Source of the DNA: Morchella semilibera
Taxonomy: Eukaryota > Ascomycota > Pezizomycetes > Pezizales > Morchellaceae
Direction: 5' to 3'
DNA: 64,000 nt
NCBI GenBank assembly: GCA_009192285.1
Contig: CM018605.1
Coordinates: forward strand, 582,767 to 646,766
The notes beneath the pieces are model-generated. The model saw only the letters and a list, made by a program, of their open reading frames with translations, was not told the origin of the DNA and searched no databases. A program made the translations under genes and the position numbers. This document shows, piece after piece, positions 43,868-56,984 of this stretch (position 1 is the stretch's first letter; the number at the start of each line of letters is the position of its first letter).

Positions 43868-46800
43868 GATTAGGCCCTCCTTCAGGCCTAACTCCTGGTA
43901 GGCCTAGGCTTTCGTGGGTATCTATCGTGGAATTCCTTAACTAAATCGGGCGAATGCTCTAAGTTCTCGGGGGGTTGCCAGGATAATTCGTCATAACCAA
44001 GATATCGGACCAAATACTCCAACTTCCCATATCGCCGACGAGAGTCTAAAACTTGTTCCACTTCCCACTCCTGTTCACCTTCGATTTCTATAGCTGGAGG
44101 CGGGGACTGTACTTGACCGGGGACGGGATCACTAGGCGCAAGAGACAACAGGGACACATGGAAGACGGGATGAATTTTCATCGAAGCTGGAAGATCAAGT
44201 TCATAAGCATAGGGGCTAACCATTCGCTTAATCACATAGGGACCGATGCGTTTCCAATCGAGTTTCTTCGAGGGTCGCTTGGTCTCAATATTCCGGGTCG
44301 AGAGAAAAACTTCATCTCCAATGGCATACCTAGGGGCGGGAATCCTATTCCGATTTGCTGCGTCCTCATGGATCTTCTGAGCCCGAGCCATTTCATCCCG
44401 AAGAAATTCATAAACCTGTGCCATAGTCCTGGCCATACCATTCGCCTGATCCTCGTTGGTTGTCTTTCCATGCTGTAGCGGGGCAAAGGACATACGAGGG
44501 CTTCTCCCATAGTTAGCCTGAAATGGAGACATCCTGGTGGTTTCGGAGACATGGTTATTAGTCGCGAACTCTGCCATTGAAAGGTACTGGGTCCAATCGT
44601 CCTGCTGATACGAAACATAGGCTCGAAGATACTGCTCCATAATGGCATTAATCCTCTCTGTCTGCCCATCCGTTTGTGGGTGAAACGCGGTACTATAGCG
44701 AGGGGCGATCTCAAGACGGGAGCATAAAACCTTCCAAAATTCAGCCGTAAACTGTGTGCCACGGTCCGAGACAATAGTTTCCGGGAGTCCATGGAGTTTC
44801 CAAACCGAATCGAGGTACATAATAGCCACGTCCCTAGCATTTGCTTCCTCTGTACAGGGTATAAAGTGACGCATCTTCGTTAGACGGGCTCAACACCACC
44901 AGGATTTGCGTTTAAACCATTTACTTTCCGGGAGTCCTTAAACGAAATCCATTGACACATCGGGTCCATGGGCCCTTTTGGGCTACAGCAACTAGAGTCG
45001 AAGCACACACCTTGAGGGGCCATTGCAGAAGCTTTACTGTCTTGGAACACAACCCTACAATTCAGAAACATAGCGCATCGGACGTATTTCTCATTATTGG
45101 GCCAGTTAATAATTCCGGGACTGAGGGTTCAGGGTCTTTAGCGCGAACCTGGATGTCCGGCGGGAGGGCCTTATCATGTGGTCCTGTAAAAAGACGAAGC
45201 TGAAGATCATTTAAACTCAGGAACATAGAATCGCCTGCGATCAAGAGGATACGCAGTCCTCTGTTTCCATACAATTTCGGCAAGAAGAAATCTCTTACAT
45301 TGTTTGGTGCCATTGCAAAGCATGGTGAAGGACTGATCAGGGAAACTATCTTCTTGGTAAGCTAGTGGATCAACAACATCCTTCACGGTGGGCATTTCCT
45401 TCAGCGGGGTTCATTTGTCAAAGAACCCGCCAACAAACTTAGCTTAATTCCTGCTTCCAAATTCTCCTGCTTCAATACCACTTGCGACTGATGCATAAGA
45501 CGCTCGTCTCCTTGCTTAGGCAAATCTCTTGACCTCCGAGTAAGTGCGTCCGGTTTTCCCCCTTGTTTCCCTGGCCGAAATTGAATCACAAAGTTAAACC
45601 GGGATAGAAATTCCGCCCACCGAGTCTGGCGACGGTTCAACAACTTTGTCGACATAAAATATTCCAGGTTCCTGTGGTCACTTAAGACCTTAATAGGAAA
45701 ACGAGACCCTTCCAAGTTCGCGCGCCATTCCTCAAAACTCCTGACCACTGCCAGCAATTCCTTATCATAGATTTCATAGTTACATTCTGCCGGGGAGTGT
45801 TTCTTGGAGAAGAATGCTACCGGGTGGAGAAATCCATCATCCCCGTACTGCGACATAATACCGGCGGAAACGTAATCTGAAGCATCAGTTTCCACGATCA
45901 CTTCTTTTTCAAAGTCAAAGTGGGCGAGGATCGGAGCCGAGGTAAATGCATCCTTAAGCTTCTGGAATGCCTCCTGCGCTTTCTGGGACCATTCAAACTT
46001 TACATTCTTTTTGGTCAAGGCAGTAAGTGGGGACACGACTCGAGAATAGGCATAAATAAACCGTCGATAAAAATTTGCAAAGCCTAGAAACTCTTGGACC
46101 TCCCGAAGCCTGGTGGGTGTCTCCCAATCCCTAACTGTCGACACTTTACTGGGGTCCATCTGAATACCCTCCGGGGTCACAATCAACCCGAGGTATTTAG
46201 TCTGTTGTACGTAAAATTCACACTTCTCAGGCTTGAGGTGAACACCATGGATCTGGAAAACTTTCAGGATCTCCCGAACATGTTGCTTATGCTCCTCCAG
46301 GGTCTCGGAGTAAATTAATACATCGTCGAGATATGCCGTGGCGAAATTATCCAAATAGGGGCGTAGGAGATCATTAATCCAGTATTGGAACGCAGCAGGA
46401 GCATTAGTCAGTCCGAAGGGCATCACATTATACTCGAAATGTCCATAGCGGGTCCGAAAGGCCGTTTTCCACTCATCGCCCTCCTGTATCCTAATTTGAT
46501 GATACCCCCAACGGAGGTCCAGCTTAGTATAGTACTTCGCCTTGGAGAGGCGGGACAATGTTTCCGCGATTAGAGGAAGAGGATGGCGATTCTTGACCGT
46601 AATCTCATTGAGCTTCCTATAGTCTACGCATAGTCGAAGAGAGCCGTCAGATTTCCTTACGAACAGGACTGGGGCGCCGGCGGGGGATTCAGAATAGCGG
46701 ATAAACCCTTTCGACAGGTTTTCCGTAATATAATCCCTAAGGGCCTGTAGCTCCAAACGGGACATGCCATATAGCGGGCCAAACGGAGGAGCCTTTCCAT

Positions 46801-48599
46801 CCTGCAAGACTATTTTCAAATCGTGAGGGCGGTGTGGTGGCAGGGCGGCGGCATCGGATTCCTTGAACAGTGATATGAACTCTCGAAGTTCCTGGGGGAC
46901 GTGGGCGAGGGGATCTATTGTCTGCTTCCCCACCAAGGCTTCATCGATGGCACGAATGGAGGCGCAAAAGAGTTTATTCTGTCGGCGCCGAGCAAGGCCT
47001 ACGAAGGGGACGGCTCCAATGGCCGCAATCTGAATAGCCGGGGCGTCGGGGAACGAAACCGAGATTCCTTTTGCTATAACCGAAGCGCGAGAACGAGAAC
47101 AGTTCCGCATGCAGAAGTCAGAATCAAAGATGATCTTATTCGTCTTTGGTCTGATAGCCAGATCATGGCGCCTCATCCAGGGGATACCCATGACTAGTGG
47201 GTAATGTCCTAACTTAGTAACGAAGAACGGGGCGACTTCTTGATGGCCGTTAATATCCAGCGACAGCTTTACCATATGCGTAATTTTCCCTGACTCTACC
47301 AGCCTGCCGTCGATTACCTCGAGCAAGCGTGATATCTTCAGGGGAACCGGAACGAGACCATGTTGTAAGACAAATCCTTGGTCGACAAACGCATAGCCCG
47401 AGGCGCCTGTATCTATCAGGGCATGGGTGGCAATGGGGGCCAAGGAATCCTGGGTAACAACACAAGAAACAACAAGAGATTCCTCAGACATCCTATCTTC
47501 GGAAACGGCAGCAGCAGAAAGAACAAAAGTGGGTGGCGGGACTAGCCCCTTTGGTGTGCCAATTTCTACCAAAGGGGCTGACCTTTTAACGCCGGCTTCG
47601 AGGTTACTGGTTCAACTGGTGCTTTACGCCAGTTGTCGGAGGCGCGGGAATCCTGAGAGCGAGGGGCGAGGTAGCGAGGCTTCGAGGCTGGCTTCCTGGT
47701 AGCATTGGGGACGACAAGCGAGAGGCGGCGGCGGAGGTCGGCAATAACAGCATCGGCATCAGCAAGAGCTTCCTGGTGTAGAGCCAGGCGATAACGGAAC
47801 TCCTCCTTCTCAGCTGTGAGGGAGGCCACTTCTTCCTGGAGATCCTGGACAGCCTCCACTGATTCTTCCTGGGCCTCGCACATACGGGACCAGAGGTCAG
47901 CAACCTCCCCTTCGGCTGCTTCAAGTTTCACTTCGAGGTTCTCAATAACCTCATCGTGGGCCGTACATACGGCTGGTTCTTCGGGGGTGAGGGCGGGGGC
48001 ATCAGCATGGGCGGTCAGAGCGACAAGAGCTTCGGCGATGAGGGTATGAGCCTGGGTCAGCTCATACCCGAAGTCTTCCTCGACGGGACCAAAGGTTTCC
48101 AAGAAGCTCGTGAGTCTCTCGGTCAGGGTACTGGGGGCGGAGGCGACGGGAATTTCCAGGGGACGGCCGATGGTGTGCTGGGCGAGGGCGGAGTCCCTAA
48201 GGCCACGAATAATGGCTTCGGAGTCATGGGCGGGGCAGGAGTCATCGATGGTGGGGGCTCCAATATGGAGCTTGCCCGGAGCCGGTTGAGTAAAGGTGGC
48301 CTTAGCCCAGTGGGCGTCGGCGCGCTTGAGACCGTGGGAGATGGCGTATTGCCGGAGACAGTGGACGTGGGGGTCCGAGCCGAGACGATTGCCAAGGTCG
48401 AACCAGTGGGAGCATGGGACAAGGGCGAGGTGGCAGTACCCCTTCCTTTCTGGGAAGAAGCACTCGAGGGGACCGGGCGAGAAAAAGACAGGGTTGGGGC
48501 AGTCCCCCATAGGGACGTCCCAACTAAGGTCGATCATTATGACCGAAGCGAGACGAGGCGGAGGCGTTGTGTAGGTCGGCGGAGGGGACGTGTTCTTAG

Positions 48600-49164
48600 T
48601 GTTACGGAGCAACACGGAGACAACAGACAAGAGAGCCGAGGTACACAACCGAGGCAGGAACGAGGACGAGAACGAGAAAATCTAACCGAGAAGCAGAGTT
48701 GTGGGACAGAGGGTCCAGATGGCCTCTCTGACGAAGACGTGGAGACGAAGATACCAGTAGACGACGCGGACTACGGTCATGGACTATGGACGAAGCGAGG
48801 CGAGGTGAAACGAGACGAGACAAGACGAAGCGAGGCGAGATACTATGGAAGATCCCAGGGGATCTTGGCAGCGACTATGGTTATGACGTAATCTATTTCA
48901 AGCTAAAGACACAAGACGAAACGAAACTAAACCGTAGGGTTGATAACAGGAAGAACACGTAAGGAAAGAAAGAGAAAGAAAAGAACAAAGGGAAGATCTG
49001 TGGCAACGTATATATACCCCTCCTAATCCCTGTACAATCATGACTCATAACATCGTGTAACAGAAACCCATAGAAACTCCAAGAACCACGAAAGAAAACA
49101 CCGCAACCAAAACCCCATTCCCGAATATCCTCCTCTTCTGCAAACTCCATGGTACGCCGTGATA
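48600..49164 (-). repeat. Family B right (5') LTR
   Basis: Matches 43239-43867; the element A LTR resumes directly after it at ctatggcttt. Confidence 0.85.
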
Positions 49165-49531
49165 CTATGGCTTTAGAAATAGGAGTAGATTCCTATGTAC
49201 CGAGATAACAGGAAGACGAGACAGAGAGAAAAAGAAGAAAGAACTAAAGGAAACATCTAACCCCGCTATTTAACACTACTCCTCCACCAGTCCGCTATGA
49301 CTCATACCCTCGCGCATAGAACCTCATAGAAACCCGTCGCTACCACACTTCGTATTCCTCCCCACCCTCTTTGCTATTTACATTACAAATCCATCACGCC
49401 ATCGAACCTCCCAGAACCTAATGACGACACCCTACCGTAACACACCCCCGTCCTCGCTTAACTATTCCTAAATAATCACAGCAGCGCTTCGAATACCGAA
49501 CCCTCGGGACCGATGCCAAGACGCCGGGACA
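49165..49531 (-). repeat. Family A left (3') LTR, second part
   Basis: The left LTR of element A is split in two by the nested element: 42953-43238 and 49165-49531. Together they match the solo LTR at 19081-19714 from end to end. Confidence 0.85.
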
Positions 49532-52039
49532 GATGAGGTCCCCTCCTAGGGCCTAGCTCCTGATAGGCCGAGGTTTCGAAGGATATTGCTCATGAAATAC
49601 TTTTCGAAGGTCAGGACTATGTTCAAGATCACTCGAAGGTTGCCAGAAAGGTTCTTCATATCCAACATATCTAACCAAATACTCCACCCGCCTTCCTCTC
49701 TTCCGCGAATCCAATATCTCCGCTACCTCCCATTCAATTTCTCCTTCTACCTCTACTGGTGGGGGTGGTTCAACAATTTGTCCAGGAACCGGATCATGTA
49801 TCGTCGGTGATAGCAATGAAACGTGGAATACTGGATGTATTTTCATAGAAGCAGGTAATTCCAGTTCGTAGGCATAAGGGCTTACGATTCGTTTAACCAA
49901 ATAGGGGCCGATTTGTTTCCAGTCAAGCTTTTTCGAGGGTCGCTTTGTTTCGATATTTCGGGTAGAAAGCCAGACAGGGTCACCGACCGCATATCGAGGT
50001 GCTGGAGTACGATATAGATTGGCCGTTTCCTCCTGTATCTTCTGAGCCCTAAACATCTCACTTTTTAGAAAATCAAAGACTTGGGACATCTCCCGTGCCA
50101 ACCCATTGGCCTGATCCTCATTCACTGTCTGCCCATGTTGTAATGGTCCAAATGTCATCCTCGGGTGTCTCCCATAGTTCGCCTGAAAAGGGGACATATT
50201 AGTCGTTTCGGAAATGTGATTATTGGTAACGAACTCAGCAAGAGGTAGCAGGTCGGTCCAATTATCCTGTTGATAGGAGACATAGCTGCGTAGATATTGC
50301 TCCATAATCGCATTGGTTCTCTCTGTTTGCCCATCCGTCTGAGGATGAAATGCAGTAGAATATCGTGGGGCTATCTCTAATCGATCGCAAAGAATTTTCC
50401 AAAACTCAGCCGTAAACTGTGTCCCTCGATCCGAAACAATAGTCTCTGGCAGTCCATGTAGCTTCCATACCTGCTCCAGGTATAGACGAGACAGATCTCT
50501 GGCGTTAACATTTTCTGTTGTAGGAATCAAATGCTTCATCTTCGTTAACCGATCCACTACCACTAGTATAGCATTAAACCCATTGCTTTCCGGAAGTCCT
50601 GTTACAAAATCCATGGTTATATCCGTCCAAGGTCCCTTGGGTATTGATAATGGTCGTAGGACCCCTTGAAGAGGATTACGGTTTGCTTTACTCCGCCGAC
50701 AGATATGACAATTCTGAACATAGCGATCTGTATATTTCCGCATGGTCGGCCAGTAATACTCCCGGCTGAGAAGCTCCAAAGTCTTTGACCGTCCGGGATG
50801 CCCAGCTGAAGGTTTATCATGATACTCTCGTAGCAGATAGAGCTTGAGGTCGTCGAAGTCAGGGACATAAAGAGTATTCCGGTAAAGCAATAACCCCTCC
50901 TCGCTCTCCTTACACTCTGCCAACGAAATCTCTTTCGATTGTTGAACGCCACTTCGGAGCATGGATAGAATTTTGTTTGGAAAGCTATCACTCTGGTAAG
51001 CTTTGTTAAACAGATCAAATACGGGAGACGATCCTTCAGCGGGTTCATTTGACAAAGAGCCCGCTAACAAACTTATCTTTGCATCTAAATTCTCCCTTTT
51101 TAAAACCACTCGACTTTGTTGTTCCAATCTCTCATCCCCTTCCTTCGGTAAATCCTTTAGTCCTCCTGGTCAGAAATATCAACCTTCCTTCCTTGACTTC
51201 CCGTGGGTCCTATATTGAATAACGAATTAAACCGAGACAAAAAACTCCGCCAACGGTTTTTACGCCGGTTCAGCATTTAGTGGACATTAAAGTACTCGAA
51301 GAGGCGGATGATCTGTGAGCACCCTTACTTGGAATTGAAGCTGTCTTCAGATGAGGTCCTCCATTTCCTTCAAAACAGCGAATAATGGCCCCGCACTCTT
51401 TGTCATAAATTTCATATAGTGATTTCCGCAGGCGAATGTGTCTTGTGGAAAAGAAGGCAACCGGGATGAAGTATTTCCTTCTCATCACGTTGTGATAATA
51501 TTTCCCGCCGACCACATAATCCGACGATCAGTTTCCACAATAAATTCTTCTCAGGGTCAGGATTCTTGCATTCAATATAGGAAGCGGTTGGTAAAAGCCC
51601 AAATCTTGAGTTTCCCTGAAAGGCTTGTTCAACCTTTTGGCTCCTTTTATTTTACACTTCTCAAATCGTACATGTTTTTTGTCAGAGTAGTCAATGCCGA
51701 GCCACTCGCGTATCATAAGCATTATAGTATTATTAATAACGTCGATAGGAAATGGCCAAACCAAGAAATCCTTGAAACCTCCCTTCACTGTCTTTGGCGC
51801 TTTCCCAGTCCACGATTGTCTGTACCTTAGGCAGGAATCCAATCTTCATTCCTCCAGGGGTCAACTTTGAATGATCAGCCCAAATATTTTGTCTCTTGTA
51901 GCTGAATTCGCATTTCTCTTGGTTTTAGATGGAACCTCATTAGCTTCCAAGGCTTCCAGTACTTGTCGCACATCTGTTGTGCTTGTTCCAAGGTTCCGAT
52001 AAAATAGAATATCATCCAGATACATTCAGCAAGACTCAT

Positions 52040-52155
52040 TTTGTCTCCTGATGTCTCCTGAACCTCAGGAGACTCAAAGATATCCGGGGGTCTTCAGGAG
52101 ACTCTCAGGAGACCCGGGAGACTGTTGGGAGACTCCAGTCACAAGTTTGGAGTTT
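52040..52155. repeat. Short dispersed GTCTCC/GGAGAC repeat, copy 1
   Basis: About 115 bp built from GTCTCC and GGAGAC motifs in inverted arrangement, ending gactgttgggagactccag. A second diverged copy lies at 54690-54805. No coding capacity; it looks like a short non-autonomous insertion in element A. Confidence 0.7.
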
Positions 52156-54689
52156 GGCTAGATGTAAGCAGTAGCGCAACGATCCAGAAAGGGCGAGGAT
52201 ATCGTAAAATCCAACGTTGAAAAAAGTTTTAGCTGGAGCATTAGTTAGGCCAAAAGGCATCACCAAAATTCCCCAATGTCCATAGCGTGATTCGAAAAGC
52301 CGTTTTCCACTCGTCCCCTTCTTTAATCCTAATCTGATTATATCCCCATCGTAGGTCCAGCTTGGTAAAATAATTGGCACGGGCTAAGTTGGCCATCGTC
52401 TCTGGTGTAAGGGGAAGAGGGTATCGATCCTTGACTGTAATAGCATTTAGCTTCCGATAATCAACGCACAAGCGCAAGGAACCATCAGCTTTCTTGACCA
52501 AATAAGCACCGGTCTCACCGGGTTTATTTCGCCGGTTTGTACCAATTCACACATGCAAGCTACTACGGCGCGGTGTAGGCCATTGCTAACTGTAACTGAG
52601 GACCGAAAAGATATTCTTTCAGAAATTTCATAATACGAGTCGACGTCATGAATTAAAATCAACTAATGCTGGTACCAGAAGACGTCCGATCCCCAGACGG
52701 ATATCCAATGCGGGCGCATCACGCTCGAATACATAAGGAACCACAAAGGAGGTCGCGTAGCACCAAGTTCCTATTCCTTGTAGGCTTTATCTCATGTTTC
52801 ACTCCACTGCTAGTTGCCACCGATGCTAAGTGTAGTCGGTCACAGAACCGAGAGCACTTAATTTGCACCCAACACATTCAATAGTTCGATATAAGATTGT
52901 TTGAGAAAAAGAGGCTATGCACCGTCAGTGAGATCTTCTCGCTTGGTTAGTGATCACCAAGGATTGGGGATTATCCCATCCGGTGATTGGCGAAGCATTC
53001 CAATATTCTTGTTTTACCGCATTATAGAGTAGTGGTTTTAAACTGGTTGAAGCGGGGATGGGTGAACCATGTCTTAATTGCTCGATACCTTAATCAAGAG
53101 TGCCTGAGATAAGGAGGTCTTCTTAACCTACTGACCCTGATTTGCACTAGCTAGTGGGCGTGAAGGGTAAGACGATCTGTAGACCGAATATTAGATAGAG
53201 ATAATAATTTCTCGATATCTTGAGGGTGTGAGACCAGTAGGATCCATTTCGAGCAACATATGAGTGAGTGTTACGTCTTTGGCTAGGTGCCCGAGAATTG
53301 ATTCTAGACTAAAATCTTTAAAGAACATCATTGTAGAACACATTCACGATGATTTGAAAAGGTACGAAATAGATCTAATTCATTTTCACACTTAGGCCTC
53401 AAGTAGCTAGTACCCTGAAGTCGCTACATCGTGCAATTATTTAACACTCAGCTACACATGCCCTACCCTCAAATCGGCCGCCTCTGTCACGAGTCAGGCT
53501 TTAGAAGTCTTAACCTCGCCCCGTCCTAGAAGGGAATTAACCTAACACTAAAACCTCCTCCCTTCTCTCTCCACTGTCGTCTATTGTGATTTTCTTCTTG
53601 TGTTGTTGAGAGGAAGATGTGAAGAGGAAGGTGAATGTGAGAGGAGACCGCGAAAGGGTTTATGTTAGTTATTCTCTGACGGGATATAGAGGGTCGTGTT
53701 TGGTACGTGTGCGCGTGAAGTGATGAATGAGACAAGAAGTAAGGGACAGTTCTCGTGCCACATCCGTAATTAATAACTTCCTATAAGTCTCGAGCTGGAA
53801 ATTTAACGTTAACTTATGCACCTTCCTTGATAAGCTCTACCACGCTCATCGTGACCGTGGCGGCATTAGTTTTGCGATAAAGTAGGTGTTCTAGACACTC
53901 CATCCTGCTTACAGTCTAAGTTGACTAGGTTATATGATCATATAATTATAAACCCTTACTGTCAGGGGCACATAGCATGTAAAGGACTCCCACCACTCCG
54001 GATAGATGCAACTAAATGTCAATCTCCATTCTAGTCGTCTCTTCATCATATTTAGAAGTTGGAGAAGAGAAAATCTATTTTAAACGTCCGGAAGCGGGCG
54101 TGCACAAAGTCAGGTCCATCAACTCTATAATATGAGCAGCCCTGGTTAACTTTTATCACGGACGCATTAAATAACCGATAGTCTAGATGTCTGAGTAATG
54201 CACGTATTGTGTGAGTATGGGTTAGACGAGGTAGCCATAGATTGTATGGATATTTGAGAGAAAATAGAACTAAACTACAATCAACCTTGATTCCCAGTGT
54301 CCATGGTTCGGCCGCCTTGCTGATTGTACTGAATCAACGAATAAGGAAACTAACACCGTAGAAAAAACCAATATTTGGAGTGGTCACCTCGGGCTATGCC
54401 GACTTAGTCAGGGACAAATCTTTAACTCCTGTGCCTCATCGGATCAGGGATGAAGTCTCCTATGCCTACCTTTTTCCTTCTTTCTCCGTGCTTGCGAAGC
54501 TTTCCAACTATGTGTTCTTCCCAAAGGCTCATCCTTGGTAGACTGCCTCTTCCCGAAGTCGAAAGCTTACAATCATGTTCCTGTAGGACCAAATGTCCAA
54601 CGCCGCCACGAAATAGTAACGATTCTTCAGTAGCTGCTTCCCTTTCGGTTTAGAAGTAATCGGACGCCGTATAGTCATAAGCAGACGCT

Positions 54690-54805
54690 CATTTGTCTCC
54701 TGGATGTCTCCTGAGCCTTCAGCGAGACTCCAAAAACATGTCCAGGATCTCTAGGAGAGTCACTCAGCGAGACCCAGGAGACTGTTGGGAGACTCCAGTA
54801 CACAA
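54690..54805. repeat. Short dispersed GTCTCC/GGAGAC repeat, copy 2
   Basis: Same layout as the copy at 52040-52155: starts ttgtctcctg, ends gggagactccag, and is followed by the same acaagttt-like sequence, which suggests that the repeat extends a little further right. Confidence 0.7.
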
Positions 54806-56272
54806 GTTTTGGCTTGCTGATTGCTGGGCGGACGATAACTATTAGACAAAATCCATAGGAACTTGCCCCCCAGGAGTTATAGGAAGGGTGAGCTGCTGGA
54901 TGCGCAGCATTCCTTTCGGTTGGTGGTTTGGGGTGGTCCTTCGTACGACTGGGATTGTTGCTGGTGCAACTGTGGGGGACGAGGAGCAAAAGGGTACGCG
55001 GAGCAGGGGCACTTGGAATCTGAAAACGAAATCTCTCCATCCTAGCCTGTACGCCCGCTTGCATTGTTATCAAGACGTTTGGAGGAGCAGCGCAGTCCTT
55101 AATCGTAGTTGGCAGTGTTTCGTTCTGAATCATTCAGGCCATTAGTCCTGCGTTAAGAATCCTCGCTAGCGAAACATGACAATCTCACTGCGCGCGCTTG
55201 GAACTGAAACTCCAGAGTCGGTAATAAACGCCGCGTAGGACATAATCGCTCTGGAGAAACTCTGCCAAGACCGAGAATATTCATCATACGAGAAATGCAA
55301 ATACATGGGTGTCTGTGATGGCAGCTTGCATTAGTACCAGTACACCTGTAGTCAATTCCGTACAGCTCTCCGATAAACTGCAGTCACGTAAACCATTGGC
55401 AACTTAGACCCGGCCCTGCCGCCTGGCATCCAAAAAATACCAACGCAAACACGTCTAAGCTGGTCTCGTTAGAAAATCCATCTGATGGGCGAGCTGTATC
55501 ATAACATAACGGGGAAAACTTCTCTGAGATCAAACCACAACTCATAATATCACAATTAATCAATAATGAACGTCGACTGGAATCGCGAGGTAGCGATTCC
55601 TCATCAGTAATTAAAACTAAAAATTGATCCGCCGTGCCGGTCCCTCTAGTCGAGAGAAAGCCATACGCAAAGTTGTGCAGCCGCAGTAGGGAAACGATCC
55701 AAATTAGCCGTGAGCTTAATCTGTATAGTTGTCTCTGGAAGGTCTTCTGGATTAGTCTTGCGATTACGCCCCCTGGTATTTCTCCGGGTTCGGGTAGGCT
55801 TCTCGGGGATTTGGATGGCTTGGTTAAGTCATCGTGGAGCTCCTCTTAAAATCCTCCTTTGACTCTCTTCTGCAATTACTTCTTTGATCTTAGCCCGTTT
55901 AGTCCCTGTGATTTCTTTATGGAACTCGTCCCCGGCCCTTTGTTCGGTTTCGGGAGAGTGAATGGGTGGTGCAGAGGTGTCGATTCGCATATTGCTGGAC
56001 CCCTCTCCGTTGCGCTCTTTGGAGGGAGGCATATCGCTTTTCGCTTGCTTCTTCCCGTGCTGGCGGGGTCCACTTTCAGGTTAGTGAGCGACAAAGCAAT
56101 CCCTTTCGAGATTTCTCGTAGTGATGCTCTTCTTTTGATAATCAAATGCATGGTAGCCGGCCTACATTATACTTATCCATGGGCTGGTCTGGGATTTGTG
56201 ACACTGTGGTGCGAGGTTAACTTATCGGGCACACTGTTGTCTAGAATTCGAGTAGAGGATGGTCTCGTTTAG

Positions 56273-56984
56273 TGTGACGGAGAACCCGACGCAAAGAAGA
56301 ACGATGACATTGATTGACGCAGAGGGACTCTGAGGAGCACAGTGTACTCGACCAGAGGGGGCGATGAAGACAGGACATACGCCGGGCAGGCACAAGCACA
56401 TTAGGGCACCGGCTCCGGAGACAAAGGCTAAGAGCTCAAGGGCACAAGAGCACAGAGGCAGGGAGAATTGTAGGATCCGAAGGGACCTCAACCTGAGAAC
56501 TGAATGTAGGATACTATGAGTTCCTTCTTTGTCAGAGTGATCCGATCGTTTAGGTACGTAGAGGCCTATGGCTTTAGAAAATAGGAGTAGGATTCGCTGT
56601 TGCCTACATTGTACGAGAGTATAACAGGAAGACGATAGACAGAAGAAAAAGAAGGGAAAGAACTAAATGGAATTACATCTAACCCCGCTATTAACCACTA
56701 ATCTCGCTCCACCATCCGCTTAGATGACTCGAGTTACCCATCAGTCTGCATTAGCAACCTCATTAAGGAAGACCGTTCGCCTGACCACACTTCGTTATGT
56801 CCTCCTCCACCTCTCTTTGCTATTTACATACAAAATCCAATCCACCTGCCCATTCGAATTCTCCCAGAACCTAATGACGACACCCTACCGTAACACACCC
56901 CCGTCCTCGCTTAACTATTCCTAAATAATCACAGCAGCGCTTCGACTACCGAACCCTCGGGACCGATGCCAAGACGCCGGGACA
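56273..56984 (-). repeat. Family A right (5') LTR
   Basis: Starts tgtgacgg and ends gacgccgggaca, followed by the target duplication gtttc. It is about 80 bp longer than the solo copy, with scattered differences that stop near 56.87 kb, after which it is almost identical to the left LTR. Confidence 0.85.

Larger units (their letters stand above)
43239..49164 (-). mobile_element. Ty3/Gypsy chromovirus (family B) nested in the LTR of element A
   Basis: A 5.9-kb LTR retrotransposon inserted in the left LTR of element A. Its own LTRs (43239-43867 and 48600-49164) start tgttacggagcaacacgg and end near ggtacgccgtgata. Coding strand is minus. Parts: gag-like protein (about 47.57-48.55 kb); protease (DTGASGYAF), reverse transcriptase (YLDDVLIYS) and RNase H (ETDASDYVSAG) in one long frame (about 45.4-47.57 kb); integrase with D-D-E core and C-terminal chromodomain (about 43.9-45.3 kb). 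Gag and pol overlap slightly, as is usual. It is mostly intact, with about one to three breaks. It is younger than element A by position. The target duplication is approximate and the exact edges are uncertain by a few bases. Confidence 0.88.
42953..56984 (-). mobile_element. Ty3/Gypsy chromovirus (family A) with a second element nested inside
   Basis: An LTR retrotransposon whose coding strand is minus. Its outer LTRs begin tgtgacgg and end gccgggaca, and the whole insertion is flanked by the 5-bp target duplication gtttc (42948-42952 and 56985-56989). After removing the nested family B element its length is about 8.1 kb. Parts seen: integrase with the H-H-C-C zinc finger, D-D-E core and C-terminal chromodomain (about 49.55-51.13 kb), reverse transcriptase fragments (about 51.2-52.65 kb), and a long poorly resolved stretch where gag and protease are expected (about 52.7-56.2 kb). 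The element is broken, with many breaks in the right half, although part of that is probably poor sequence quality. Two short GTCTCC-type repeats are inserted in it. Confidence 0.88.

Noticed and set aside
54863-55045. A plus-strand open frame with a zinc-knuckle-like CNCGGRG
   Set aside because: It is opposite to the coding strand of element A, and the Cys/His spacing does not complete a CCHC knuckle.
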